This document shows positions 21,611-29,907 of a stretch of DNA of 64,000 bases, piece by piece (the first letter of the stretch is position 1; every line of letters begins with the position of its first letter). The stretch is from Pseudomonas huaxiensis (GTDB lineage Bacteria; Pseudomonadota; Gammaproteobacteria; Pseudomonadales; Pseudomonadaceae): contig NZ_QKVL01000001.1 of the NCBI RefSeq assembly GCF_003231275.1, forward strand, positions 372,001 to 436,000, written 5' to 3'. The notes beneath the pieces are model-generated. The model had not been told where the DNA came from and made no database searches. It saw only the letters and a program-made list of their open reading frames with translations. A program made the translations under genes and the position numbers.

Positions 21611-22099
21611 ATGAGTCGCACAGATCTTCTGCCGGGCGCAGGCCCGGTGCTGACCTTGCGTCAGGCGCTCTATCGCGCCGGGCGTGACTTCACGGGCGGG
21701 TTCACTCGCCTAGCATTCGAAATGGTCCTGGATCAGGACACCCTTCAGAAGAAACTCAACCTCGATGAGGAACGCCGCTGGCTCAATCCCGATGAGCTGG
21801 AAGACGTTATCCGTTTGACGTCCGATCCGCGGTTGTTGGACGCCTTGGTGCGTCCTGCAGGAGCGGTGTGGTATCGACCTGAGCCAGTCCCGGCGACCAA
21901 CGAAGCCCTTCGGGCCGTCGGCAAGCTCCTGGACGAGGCTGGTGAATTCGTCGGCACGATGCACGACGGCGCCGCTGACAACATCTGGGAACTGCACGAA
22001 GTCCAGTTGCTGGAGAAGCGCGGCATGGACGTCATGCGGCAGGTGCTAGCGATCATGGCCGGGGCACGCAAGGCGATGGAGGACGGTGCCCATGGCTGA
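21611..22099 (+). CDS. CII-like phage regulatory protein
   Basis: A 162-residue protein starting MSRTDLLPGAG, with AAGGA 10 bp upstream. LTLRQALYRAGRDFTGGFTR and the following LDQDTLQKKLNLDEERRWLN resemble the CII/CP76 family of phage regulators with a lambda-repressor-like fold (about 15-80). The C-terminal half (about 85-162) is helical and acidic. It is followed within the same transcript by a zinc-finger gene and primase. The role (lysogeny versus replication control) is inferred from family and position. Confidence 0.7.
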   Translation: MSRTDLLPGAGPVLTLRQALYRAGRDFTGGFTRLAFEMVLDQDTLQKKLNLDEERRWLNPDELEDVIRLTSDPRLLDALVRPAGAVWYRPEPVPATNEALRAVGKLLDEAGEFVGTMHDGAADNIWELHEVQLLEKRGMDVMRQVLAIMAGARKAMEDGAHG

Positions 22100-22295
22100 C
22101 AATGTTGATATTGCCAATGAGCTGGATGACTTCTTGTTGGGGCTGGCTCTGAAGCGCCAGGCGCTCAAGGTTCACAGCCACAGTTCGCAACTCTGCGAGG
22201 ACTGCGACGCACCTATCCCGGTCGCTCGTCAACTGGCGGCGATTGGATGCGAAACCTGCATCGACTGCCAGGATCGGCGGGAGCGTCGGCGATGA
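22092..22295 (+). CDS. TraR/DksA-type small zinc-finger protein
   Basis: A 67-residue protein starting MADNVDIANELDDFLLG. The four-cysteine motif is CEDCDAPIPVARQLAAIGCETCIDCQ (CxxC-N17-CxxC). This is the short TraR/YbiI class of DksA-like proteins carried by many phages, which act in the RNA polymerase secondary channel without ppGpp. It overlaps the CII-like gene at its start and the primase start by ATGA. Confidence 0.8.
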   Translation: MADNVDIANELDDFLLGLALKRQALKVHSHSSQLCEDCDAPIPVARQLAAIGCETCIDCQDRRERRR

Positions 22296-25045
22296 CCGGC
22301 CGCAAGAAGACTTCGACTGCAGAATGGGCCCGGCGCTACATCGATTCGTTTGGGTTGGCGCTGGTGCCCATAGAGCCTGGTCAGAAGGGCCCGAAAGGTG
22401 AGGGCTGGAACAAGCCCGGCGGATATTTCACCGACCCGGACGCGGCTGAACAGTTCTGGTCGCAGAACCCCAAGCACAACCTTGGCGTTGTACTTGGGCC
22501 GAGCCGGGTCTGCTCGCTCGACGTCGATGATGTCGAGCTGACCCGCCAGGTGTTTCAGCAGGTGCTGGATCTGGACCTGGATGCCTTGGCTGATGCCTAC
22601 CCGACAGTGGTCGGCAATCCCATGCGCTTCCGGGTGCTGTTTCGGGTCCCGGATGGCGTCGAGCTGACCCGCCATTCTCTGGTTTGGCCCAGTCAGGCAG
22701 ACCCTGACGGATCGATCCTGAAGGCGCTGATGCTTCAGGTTAGAGCCGCCGCGGACGCGGGGCAGACGGAGAGGGAGGCGGCTTTGCGCCTCGCGGCAGA
22801 GCCCTTCAAGAAAATCACGGTGTTCGAGCTGCGCGGTGGCCTGGTGCAGGACGTCATGCCGCCGTCCATTCATCCAGGCACCGGAAAACCCTACACCTGG
22901 CGAAAACCACCGTCGTCGGATGGTCTGCCTGATCTGCCCCAAGCTCTACTCGATATCTGGCAGGGATGGGACCAATTCAAGCCTGCCGGTGAGCAGGCTT
23001 GTCCGTGGTTGCCCAGGAGCGCTCCAGCACCTGCAGCCGCGCCGAAGCCCCGACCCACCGTTGAACGATCAGGCCCAGACCTGCCTCCAGTGATTCCTGA
23101 GTTCAACCGCTGCCATGACCTGGCGACGTTGATCGAGGCCCACGGGTACAAGCGCCTGGGGAACAAATGGCTATGTCCCCAGAGCAGTAGTGGGCTGCCA
23201 GGAGTAACGATCAGCGATGACAAGCTGTACTCGCACCACAGCTCTGACCCGCTGAACAACGGCCACAAGAATGATGCCTTCGACGTGTTCTGCATTCTGG
23301 AGCACAACGGGGACAGTCGCGAGGCGACGCGGGCGGCTGCGCGACTGCTGGGTCTGGATGCCAAGTCGCGGCCGCCTGAACCTCCCCCCTTGGGCGAGCT
23401 TCCCCGCACCCCATCGACTGTCGAGCAGGCCGATCAGGTCGACGAACGCGGTGCCCCAGATGCTGACCCGGATCCCCCTAGCCCGGCCGGCGGAGAGGTC
23501 TCCGCCTCGGCCGAAGGGGGGGCGGGGGAGGGCGGGTCGGCGCTCAAGAGCACTCTTCGCCGATTTGCTCTTGTCGAGGGCTCCACCAACGTGTGGGACA
23601 TGGACAAGGGGCAGTCGATGAAGCGGTCAGGGTTTGAAGCCCTGATCGGCAAGGCCGCTGCGAAAGAGTGGATGGAAAGGACCGACAAGAAATTAGTGTC
23701 TGCACAGCAGGTCAAGGAGATTGAGCAGGCGCTGCGGATGTCCAACAAGAAAGGGGGTGCGCTGAAACTCGCCCCCCTTGAACGCTATGTGTACATCGAC
23801 GGGACGAAAGAGGCTTGGGACCGCGAGAAAAAGCGCCGGCTGCCAGAAGGCAGCATCAAGATGGCGTTGGGGGATGCCTATCAGCTCTGGCTGAATAGTT
23901 CGAGTCGTCGGGTCGTCGATGTAGATCACATTGTGTTCGACCCGACCATGACGAAAGACCCTGCGATCTACATCAACACGTTCGAAGGTTTGCCGCTGGA
24001 GCCTGTTCGTGACGATGCGGCGTGCGAGCATCTGCGCTGGCTGATCTCGTTCCTTTGCAACCATGACGATGAGGCTCTGGGGTGGCTGATCCGGTGGCTG
24101 GCTTACCCGCTTCAGCATATGGGCGCCAAGATGGACACGGCGATCCTGTTTCACTCCACGATGGAAGGCTCCGGCAAGAGCCTTCTTTTCTCGGACGTCA
24201 TGGGTGAGCTGTATGGCCGCTATGCGGCAACTGTCGGGCAGCAGCAATTGGAAGGCAATTTCAACGCCTGGCAGAGCGGTAAGCTTTGGGCCGTTTTCGA
24301 AGAGGTTGTGAGCCGCGATCAGCGGTACAACCAGGTGGGCAAGATCAAGCACATGGTGACCGGGAAGACGGTTCGCATGGAGTCGAAATTCATCAATGGC
24401 TGGGAGGAGTCCAACCATATGAACTCCGCGTTCCTGAGCAACGAAATCATGCCCTGGCCTATCAGCGAAGATGATCGGCGAATGCTCGTAATGTGGCCGC
24501 TGGAGACGTTGCCGCCTGCACGGCAGAAGGCAATCGCGAGAGAGCTGGCCAATGGCGGTGTTGCCGCCCTGTACGGTTGGTTGTTGAGCGTAGACCTTGG
24601 CGATTTTGATCAGCGAACCCGGCCCCCGAAAACCGGGGCACGCCAGCGGCTGGTGGAGTTGAGCCGCACTGCGTGGCAGACGTTCTACAGTCTTTGGCGT
24701 CTAGGGGAACTGGGAAAGGACCTGTGGGGCTCTGCATTGACGTCCGACGTGTACGGGATGTTCTTGGAATGGTGCTCGCTCAACAAAGAGCACGCGATGA
24801 GCCATACCAAGTTCTCGTTGATGCTGAGTGCGAAGGTGGAGAAGACGCGGGCTATCCCATGGACGGACGGCAACACCAGACGTTTTGCGGCGTTCTTCTT
24901 CCCTTCTGATGGCGATCCTTCCCTCCCCCCATCCATTAATCCGGCCGAGCTGGGCAGGAACGTCTCTGAATGGCGTGCTCGGGCGAAGCTGTCTGGATGG
25001 AACGTGGACGGTTGGGAGCACGTGAAAAGGACGCTTGCGGCATGA
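22292..25045 (+). CDS. Phage replication protein: prim-pol primase fused to SF3-type helicase
   Basis: A 917-residue multidomain protein. The N-terminal bifunctional primase-polymerase domain (about 8-220) has the acidic SLDVDD motif. A middle segment (about 270-370) with CHDLATLIEAHGYKRLGNKW may bind nucleic acid. A Pro/Ala/Gly-rich linker (about 390-425) leads to a helicase domain with Walker A MEGSGKSLLF (near residue 623). The ATG at 22292 overlaps the zinc-finger stop and is preferred to the longer in-frame start at 22247. It probably primes and unwinds at the phage origin. A repeat-rich candidate origin lies immediately downstream. Confidence 0.88.
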   Translation: MTGRKKTSTAEWARRYIDSFGLALVPIEPGQKGPKGEGWNKPGGYFTDPDAAEQFWSQNPKHNLGVVLGPSRVCSLDVDDVELTRQVFQQVLDLDLDALADAYPTVVGNPMRFRVLFRVPDGVELTRHSLVWPSQADPDGSILKALMLQVRAAADAGQTEREAALRLAAEPFKKITVFELRGGLVQDVMPPSIHPGTGKPYTWRKPPSSDGLPDLPQALLDIWQGWDQFKPAGEQACPWLPRSAPAPAAAPKPRPTVERSGPDLPPVIPEFNRCHDLATLIEAHGYKRLGNKWLCPQSSSGLPGVTISDDKLYSHHSSDPLNNGHKNDAFDVFCILEHNGDSREATRAAARLLGLDAKSRPPEPPPLGELPRTPSTVEQADQVDERGAPDADPDPPSPAGGEVSASAEGGAGEGGSALKSTLRRFALVEGSTNVWDMDKGQSMKRSGFEALIGKAAAKEWMERTDKKLVSAQQVKEIEQALRMSNKKGGALKLAPLERYVYIDGTKEAWDREKKRRLPEGSIKMALGDAYQLWLNSSSRRVVDVDHIVFDPTMTKDPAIYINTFEGLPLEPVRDDAACEHLRWLISFLCNHDDEALGWLIRWLAYPLQHMGAKMDTAILFHSTMEGSGKSLLFSDVMGELYGRYAATVGQQQLEGNFNAWQSGKLWAVFEEVVSRDQRYNQVGKIKHMVTGKTVRMESKFINGWEESNHMNSAFLSNEIMPWPISEDDRRMLVMWPLETLPPARQKAIARELANGGVAALYGWLLSVDLGDFDQRTRPPKTGARQRLVELSRTAWQTFYSLWRLGELGKDLWGSALTSDVYGMFLEWCSLNKEHAMSHTKFSLMLSAKVEKTRAIPWTDGNTRRFAAFFFPSDGDPSLPPSINPAELGRNVSEWRARAKLSGWNVDGWEHVKRTLAA

Positions 25046-25374
25046 ATACGACTGAAAGTGTGTTGGGTGTGTTGGGTTTGTGTTGGGTTCGATTTGGTAA
25101 GCCAACACGCATTGGGGCCACGGAAACTGTGGTGTGCGGGGGTGTTGTGTTGGGTGTGTTGGGTTTGTGCGCGCACGCGCGCGTACGTGATTTTTTCCGG
25201 GGTACTGTTCAGCGGGGAAAAAATCTCTATGCGAGGGCTGAAAAACCCAACACACCCAACACACTTAACACATACCTAATTAATCCATTGATTTCATTGA
25301 TCTTTAACTGTGTTGGGTTTGTGTTGGGTAAGCCAAATATGTGTTGGGTTCAGGTTTTGGGAGGTTCGCGATGA
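25042..25374 (+). CDS. Repeat-borne ORF coupled to primase and the next gene
   Basis: A 110-codon ORF (start MNTTESVLGVLGLCW) that overlaps the primase stop by ATGA (25042-25045) and the next start by ATGA (25371-25374). It is laid over TGTGTTGGGT repeats, so the peptide has recurring VLGVLGLC-like and KPNTPNTLNT-like stretches. Such precise coupling at both ends suggests translation does run through the region. The peptide itself looks repeat-driven and may have no function beyond keeping ribosomes on the message. No family is recognised. Confidence 0.45.
   Translation: MNTTESVLGVLGLCWVRFGKPTRIGATETVVCGGVVLGVLGLCAHARVRDFFRGTVQRGKNLYARAEKPNTPNTLNTYLINPLISLIFNCVGFVLGKPNMCWVQVLGGSR
25059..25349. 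repeat. TGTGTTGGGT repeat cluster, candidate replication origin or RNA switch
   Basis: There are eight direct copies of TGTGTTGGGT, at 25059, 25068, 25079, 25146, 25155, 25309, 25320 and 25340. Two inverted copies are at 25245 and 25254. Spacing is 9-11 bp within groups. The inverted double unit (25245-25263) is a perfect 19-bp complement of the double units at 25059-25077 and 25146-25164. A longer shared piece GGTAAGCCAA follows the third and seventh copies. Position directly after the primase-helicase suggests iterons; RNA pairing is an equal possibility. Confidence 0.7.
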
Positions 25375-25919
25375 ACAAGGACGAAATGCAGTTCGTATTG
25401 ACCTCCCGGCTTGCTGCCCACCGCATCGAAATGGCGGAACTGCTGGATCCGGCCGAGCGCCTGCGCTTGGTTGCTGGCCTGATGCAACACTGGGGCGAGC
25501 AGTGCGCTCGGTTGGGGCTTGGTTCCAGCATGGGCAGCCAGATGGGAACAATCATGGAATGGAAGGGGGCCGCGCCACGGGGGGGATCTTCCGGATCTCG
25601 AATTCTGGTAGCCGGTGCCGGGCTCGATCATTCGGCTGCGGAAGTGGACGCGGCCGTGGTCGAGCTGGAGCGGCGCGATGACCGCGGTGCGGTTCTCGCG
25701 AAGCTGGCTCGATTTCGCTACCTGCACTGCTCAACCGTTCGCGAGCAAATGCACCAGGTCGGGCTTGCGGAGGACGCTGACCGAACCTATCGCAACTGGG
25801 TCAAGGCGCTGCACCTGCAAGTGCTGGCCATCCTGTCGGCCCGTTGCGGGCGGGTTCGTATGACTACCGTTCGTCGGGTAAGAATGCGCCGAACCTGCGT
25901 CGAGGATGCGCCGAAGTAG
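25371..25919 (+). CDS. Hypothetical protein, possible late antiterminator
   Basis: A 182-residue protein starting MNKDEMQFVLTSRL. The N-terminal half is helical. The C-terminal part is strongly basic (RCGRVRMTTVRRVRMRRTC), consistent with nucleic-acid binding. Its position is that of Q-type antiterminators: last early gene, followed by a terminator and then holin and terminase. I do not recognise a specific Q family, so the function is inferred from context only. Confidence 0.6.
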   Translation: MNKDEMQFVLTSRLAAHRIEMAELLDPAERLRLVAGLMQHWGEQCARLGLGSSMGSQMGTIMEWKGAAPRGGSSGSRILVAGAGLDHSAAEVDAAVVELERRDDRGAVLAKLARFRYLHCSTVREQMHQVGLAEDADRTYRNWVKALHLQVLAILSARCGRVRMTTVRRVRMRRTCVEDAPK

Positions 25920-26040
25920 CGTCGAAGCGACGAACCTAAAATTACCCCTTTTCGGTTTTTCCGGTCGGGAGTAAAAAGTCCCCACGATATGACAACTGCG
26001 CTTAGGCGCTTCCCCCAAGCACTGAGCTGCGATCACCGAG

Positions 26041-26069
26041 AACCCTGCCAACTGGCGGGGTTTTCTGTT
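26041..26069 (+). terminator. Terminator between early region and holin
   Basis: AACCCTGCC-AACT-GGCGGGGTT with one wobble pair, followed by TTCTGTTT. It stands 35 bp before the holin start, so late transcription must start after it or read through it. Confidence 0.7.
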
Positions 26070-26103
26070 TCTGGCTCCGTGCTTTTTGACATGCGAGGAC
26101 CGT

Positions 26104-26445
26104 ATGACCAACGAGCAACAAGCGTTAATCGAGATGCCCCTGTGGATGGTGATCGTGCTTTCCCTGGTCGGCGGGGTGTCGGGCGAGGCGTGGCGGGCAG
26201 ACAAAGCGGGGGTGTATGGCTGGGCGCTTGTTCGCCGAATCGCATTGCGCTCCGGTGCCTGCGTTGTTACCGGCATGGCAACCATCATGTTGCTGCACTC
26301 GGCGGGCTTGTCTATCTGGGCGGCTGGCGCGTTCGGTTGCATCACGGCGGTGGCGGGTGCGGATGTGGCAATTGTTCTGTACGAGCGCTGGGCGGCGAAG
26401 CGGCTTGGGGTCTGCGAAGTGCCGCCCGGCGATATCAATCGGTGA
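26104..26445 (+). CDS. Phage holin
   Basis: A 113-residue membrane protein, MTNEQQALIEMPLWMV onward. Hydrophobic segments are at about 12-27, 49-63 and 65-90, with basic flanks and a charged C-terminus, consistent with a small holin that permeabilises the inner membrane for endolysin release. It is about 65% identical by eye to the tailocin holin at 55209-55565. It lies far from the endolysin (47.7 kb), next to terminase, which is unusual for lambda but repeated in the tailocin layout. Confidence 0.8.
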   Translation: MTNEQQALIEMPLWMVIVLSLVGGVSGEAWRADKAGVYGWALVRRIALRSGACVVTGMATIMLLHSAGLSIWAAGAFGCITAVAGADVAIVLYERWAAKRLGVCEVPPGDINR

Positions 26446-26461
26446 ATGGAGAGATATATCC

Positions 26462-26785
26462 ATGCAAGTTCGGGTGATTGATGAGGCTCAAAATATTCTG
26501 TGGGTCAAAAGTGAGACCGGCGGTTTGACTAGCTTGTCATACCGCCGTGATGGGACGTTGGTGAAGATCATCGCTCATTTGGAGTCTGCATTGGAGCAGG
26601 CTCGGGGAGAGTTGATCTGCCAAGAAGGGAGCGAGGATGTGGCGGAGAAGAACTCAGCCGCCCTTGAGGAGATGTTAAATCGTCAGCTCCTTGTTGATGT
26701 TGGCCATCACCCATCCCCAGATATTCGGGGATCGGAAGAAGGAGTGCCATGCAGGCGGGGCGCGGAAGTACACACGATTACCTGA
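26462..26785 (+). CDS. Hypothetical protein
   Basis: A 107-residue acidic protein starting MQVRVIDEAQNILWV, preceded by GGAGAG. The first 45 residues look like a small beta domain (SETGGLTSLSYRRDGTLVKI), and the rest is helical and charged. Its last 111 bp overlap the 3' end of the convergent gene 26675-26959. No family is recognised. Confidence 0.5.
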   Translation: MQVRVIDEAQNILWVKSETGGLTSLSYRRDGTLVKIIAHLESALEQARGELICQEGSEDVAEKNSAALEEMLNRQLLVDVGHHPSPDIRGSEEGVPCRRGAEVHTIT

Positions 26786-26959
26786 CTTCCAGATAACAAC
26801 GACATTTCCGGCAAGGTTAGCGCTCCAAGCTGCTTGCTGGAGCGAGTCCATGATTTCCTCTTGGTCGCTACTGGACTTGCTGCCAAACGACGAAGTTAGT
26901 GGGAAAACAATCATGTCCTGACCGCTGTGATGCACATGAGCGATTTTGTACGTTGCCAT
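26675..26959 (-). CDS. Hypothetical small protein, convergent
   Basis: A 94-residue protein, MATYKIAHVHHSGQDMIVFPL onward, with AAGGA upstream at good spacing. The beta-strand-like content (NVVVIWKSGNRVYFRAP) suggests a compact fold. It is the only minus-strand gene between the repressor and the antirepressor, so it may be a lysogeny-expressed moron. Function is unknown. Confidence 0.6.
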   Translation of the reverse strand: MATYKIAHVHHSGQDMIVFPLTSSFGSKSSSDQEEIMDSLQQAAWSANLAGNVVVIWKSGNRVYFRAPPAWHSFFRSPNIWGWVMANINKELTI

Positions 26960-27059
26960 CTCAGTTCCTTTTAATTTGAGGGGATCCTTCCCGGCACGCC
27001 TTCTGCTGAGAAGGACCTTGGGATGGTAGCACCTTGATGTCGCTCTTGGAGGTATATCA

Positions 27060-27180
27060 ATGAGTACGGGGCTGGGAACCCGCGCTGCCGACCTAGGGGG
27101 TGGGGGCGGGGCTCGGTGAAATCTGGGTCCTCCCCTGGCCCCGCCCCCTACACGGGTGCGCAGACTCGCGGATTCCCTGT
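27060..27180. other. Candidate cos (packaging) region upstream of terminase
   Basis: A non-coding stretch just before the small terminase gene with a very G/C-biased inverted repeat: GGTGGGGGCGGGGC near 27099-27112 against GCCCCGCCCCCTAC near 27138-27151, loop about 25 nt. Location and composition suit a cohesive-end and terminase-binding site. The cut position cannot be read from sequence alone. Confidence 0.4.
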
Positions 27181-27225
27181 AGCTGAGGTTTCGACAGGGA
27201 TGTCCGTCTTTTCAAGGACTTAGTG

Positions 27226-27747
27226 ATGGGCAAGACAGTCAGCAAGCTCGAACTGGGTGAGATCGTTGGTCGCGACGAACGCACCCTGAGCCGGTGGCAG
27301 AATGAAGGCATGCCGGTAATCGAGTTCGGTGTCGGTCGCGGCAATGAAAACCAGTACGACACCCAAGCGGTGATCGAGTGGCTTATGCGCCAGGCTGCGC
27401 TCAACGGCAAGAAGGAAACCACCCGCGACCGGCTCGACCGTATCCGCGGCGACCGCGAGGAGCTGGCGCTGGCCAAGGACCTGGGCGAGGTGGTGATCGA
27501 GGCGGAAATGGTCGAGCGCTTCGAAGCGGTCATCACCGGCGCCAAGATCGAATTGCTGAACACATTCCCTGATGAGCTGGCGGCAAGCCTGTCCGCCCGC
27601 TACGGCGTGCAAGTCGATGACCAACTGATCCGCGAGCCCATCGAATCAATACTGAGGAGGTTGTCCGCGTATGACGAGGACGACGATCTCGCTGGGGATC
27701 CTGACGAGCCGGACGACGAGGAGGGCTCTGAAGAAGACGGCGAGTAA
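27226..27747 (+). CDS. Terminase small subunit (Nu1-like)
   Basis: A 173-residue DNA-packaging protein. The N-terminal winged-helix part, VSKLELGEIVGRDERTLSRW (about 5-24), is like lambda Nu1. A helical middle leads to a very acidic C-terminus (residues 150-173). It would recognise cos and recruit the large subunit. It is immediately followed by, and overlaps, the terminase large subunit gene. Confidence 0.88.
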   Translation: MGKTVSKLELGEIVGRDERTLSRWQNEGMPVIEFGVGRGNENQYDTQAVIEWLMRQAALNGKKETTRDRLDRIRGDREELALAKDLGEVVIEAEMVERFEAVITGAKIELLNTFPDELAASLSARYGVQVDDQLIREPIESILRRLSAYDEDDDLAGDPDEPDDEEGSEEDGE

Positions 27748-29677
27748 AGCTATGGGGCGGGTGTGTCGCAAGTGGGCCCCGCCGCCACGCATGACCATCA
27801 TCCAGTGGGCGGCCAAGTACCGCTGGCTCGCATCCGAAGAGTCGGCCACTCCGGGTAAATACCGCTTCGACATCACCCCGCATTTGATTTGGCCAGGTGG
27901 CCCGCTTGAGGCGTTGGACGACCCGAGTGTGGCCGAGATCGTGGGGCGCAAGTCCGCCCAGGTGGCCTGGACTTCGGGCGTGCTGGGCAACGCCATCGGC
28001 AAGTGGATTGACCTGGACCCGTCCCCGATCCTGATCCTGTTCCCCAAGGCAGAAGCCGCCAAGCAGTACGTGGCGGAAAAGCTGGAGCCGATGATCGAAG
28101 CGACCAGGCGCTTGCGCAAGAAGGTCGACCTGCGCAGTCGCAAGCTGCAGCAGCGCCAGGACTTCAAGCGCTTCCCTGGAGGCTTCCTGAAAATGGTCGG
28201 CTCCAACAGCCCGGCCAGTGTGAAGTCGACGCCGGTACCGCGGGTCGCCATCGAAGAGCCCGACGACTGCAACCTGAACCTGCGGGGGCAGGGGGACAGC
28301 ATCAAGCTGGCGAAGGAGCGCCTCAAGACCTTCCGGCGTTCGAAGATCATCATCGGCGGCACCCCGACGATCAAGGGGCTGTCCGCCATCGACGCCGAGC
28401 TTGAGCTGTCGGACAAGCGCGTGGGGCTGGTTCCCTGTCACGGCTGTGGCCAGTCGCATGCGCTGAGCTTCGAGCACCTGCACTGCGATGAGGACCCGGG
28501 CTACTTCCATGAGGTGTACGGCAAGCGGCGCCCGGAAACGACGTTCTACGTCTGCCCTCACTGCAGTGAAATCTGGGATGACCACCAGAAAAACGCCAAC
28601 CTCAAGCATGGGCGCTGGGTGGCCACGGCTGAGTTCCGTGGCATTGCTGGCTACATCCTCAACGAGCTTTATGCCACGTTCCACGGGTCGCGCTTCGAAG
28701 TGCTGATGGAGAAGAAACTGCAGGCCGAGCATGCCGCATCCATGGGCAACATCGGCCCGATGATCGCCTTTACCAACAGCTCGATGGGAGAGAGCTACGA
28801 GTACAAGAGCAACGCGCCCAAGACCGACGAGCTGGAAAAGCGCGCCGAACCTTACGCCGAGCTGACCGCGCCCAAGGGCGTGCTGCTCGTCACGGTTGGT
28901 GTGGACGTCCAGGGTGATCGTCTCGCCCTGGTAATCGTGGGCTGGGGCAGGGGCGAAGAGTCCTGGCGCTTGTACTGGGGCGAATTGCCGGGCAACCCCA
29001 TCGATCCAAATGATCCGGTCTGGACTGAGCTGGACAAGATCGTCGCCACACCGATTGCAACGGAAGGCGGCGCGCAGATCGGCGTGTCAGCCGTCAGCAT
29101 CGACAGCTCGGACGGCAACACCAACGATGCGGTGTACGCCTATGTCCGGGACCGCCAACGTTTCAACATCATGGCGATCAAGGGCGCTTCCATCGACAGC
29201 CGCGACCGGGAGATTTTCACCAAGCCGGCCCAGTCGACCGATACCACCCAGGACAACACGAAGGCCGCCAAATACGGACTTCGCGTGTTCATCGTTGGCA
29301 CGCACAAAGCCAAGACACTGATCGATGGCCGTATGCGGCTGACCGGCAGTGGCCCAGGTCGAATGCACTGGTACAGCGAGATCCGTGCGGACTACTACGA
29401 GCAGGTCACCAACGAGGTGCTGGCCCCGCACCCGCGCATGCCCAGCAAGATGGTCTGGCAGAAAAAGGCAGGTCGCCGCAACGAGGCGCTGGACTGCGAG
29501 GTGTACGCCCTGCACGCGGCGCGCAGCCTCAAGACCCACCTGCTACGCGACCACGAATGGGACCAGTTGGAGCAGCAACAGCTCCAGCCGACCCTTTTCA
29601 ACACTGAGCAGGCGGTGGCGCCGGTGCCTCGTCGCGTAGTTTCTCGCGGCAGGGGCACCCGGAGCCGCGTCGGCTAA
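27671..29677 (+). CDS. Terminase large subunit (lambda GpA family)
   Basis: A 668-residue packaging ATPase-nuclease. The Walker-type region is VGRKSAQVAWTSGV with the acidic partner VAIEEPDD. A zinc-ribbon-like C..C pair is in LVPCHGCGQSH and YVCPHCSEIW. The nuclease domain starts near VTVGVDVQGDRLAL. GAGGAGG lies 10 bp upstream of the ATG at 27671, inside terS; the ATG at 27752 just after the terS stop would remove 27 residues and is the alternative. The family is about 640-670 residues long. Confidence 0.93.
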   Translation: MTRTTISLGILTSRTTRRALKKTASKAMGRVCRKWAPPPRMTIIQWAAKYRWLASEESATPGKYRFDITPHLIWPGGPLEALDDPSVAEIVGRKSAQVAWTSGVLGNAIGKWIDLDPSPILILFPKAEAAKQYVAEKLEPMIEATRRLRKKVDLRSRKLQQRQDFKRFPGGFLKMVGSNSPASVKSTPVPRVAIEEPDDCNLNLRGQGDSIKLAKERLKTFRRSKIIIGGTPTIKGLSAIDAELELSDKRVGLVPCHGCGQSHALSFEHLHCDEDPGYFHEVYGKRRPETTFYVCPHCSEIWDDHQKNANLKHGRWVATAEFRGIAGYILNELYATFHGSRFEVLMEKKLQAEHAASMGNIGPMIAFTNSSMGESYEYKSNAPKTDELEKRAEPYAELTAPKGVLLVTVGVDVQGDRLALVIVGWGRGEESWRLYWGELPGNPIDPNDPVWTELDKIVATPIATEGGAQIGVSAVSIDSSDGNTNDAVYAYVRDRQRFNIMAIKGASIDSRDREIFTKPAQSTDTTQDNTKAAKYGLRVFIVGTHKAKTLIDGRMRLTGSGPGRMHWYSEIRADYYEQVTNEVLAPHPRMPSKMVWQKKAGRRNEALDCEVYALHAARSLKTHLLRDHEWDQLEQQQLQPTLFNTEQAVAPVPRRVVSRGRGTRSRVG

Positions 29678-29689
29678 TCGAGGTTAACC

Positions 29690-29905
29690 ATGACAGATGC
29701 ACAACAACGCCTTGCGGAAGTACGGGCGGCGATCTCGGCCGTCCTGAAAAACGGCCAGCGTTTGCGCCGGGCAGATCGCGAGGTCCAGATGGCCGAACTC
29801 AATAGCCTGCGGTTGCTGGAAAAGCAGTATGCCGAGCAGGTCGCTGCGGAGCAGGCGGTGCTTCAAGGCCGTGGTCGCAACCGCATTTCCTACCTGGGGA
29901 TTTGA
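29690..29905 (+). CDS. Head-tail joining protein gpW-like
   Basis: A 71-residue protein, MTDAQQRLAEVRAAISAVL onward, with the two-helix, small-beta pattern and length (about 68) of lambda gpW. It lies between terminase and portal, exactly as in lambda, and overlaps the portal gene region by a few bases before the ATG at 29908. It would seal the portal after packaging. Confidence 0.85.
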   Translation: MTDAQQRLAEVRAAISAVLKNGQRLRRADREVQMAELNSLRLLEKQYAEQVAAEQAVLQGRGRNRISYLGI

Positions 29906-29907
29906 CC

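Noticed and set aside
25055..25360. CRISPR array
   Set aside because: Repeat units are only 10 bp, occur in both orientations and lack regular spacers; no cas genes are present.
27533..28732. 399-codon ORF antisense to terminase
   Set aside because: A shadow frame; the terminase motifs are clear on the plus strand.
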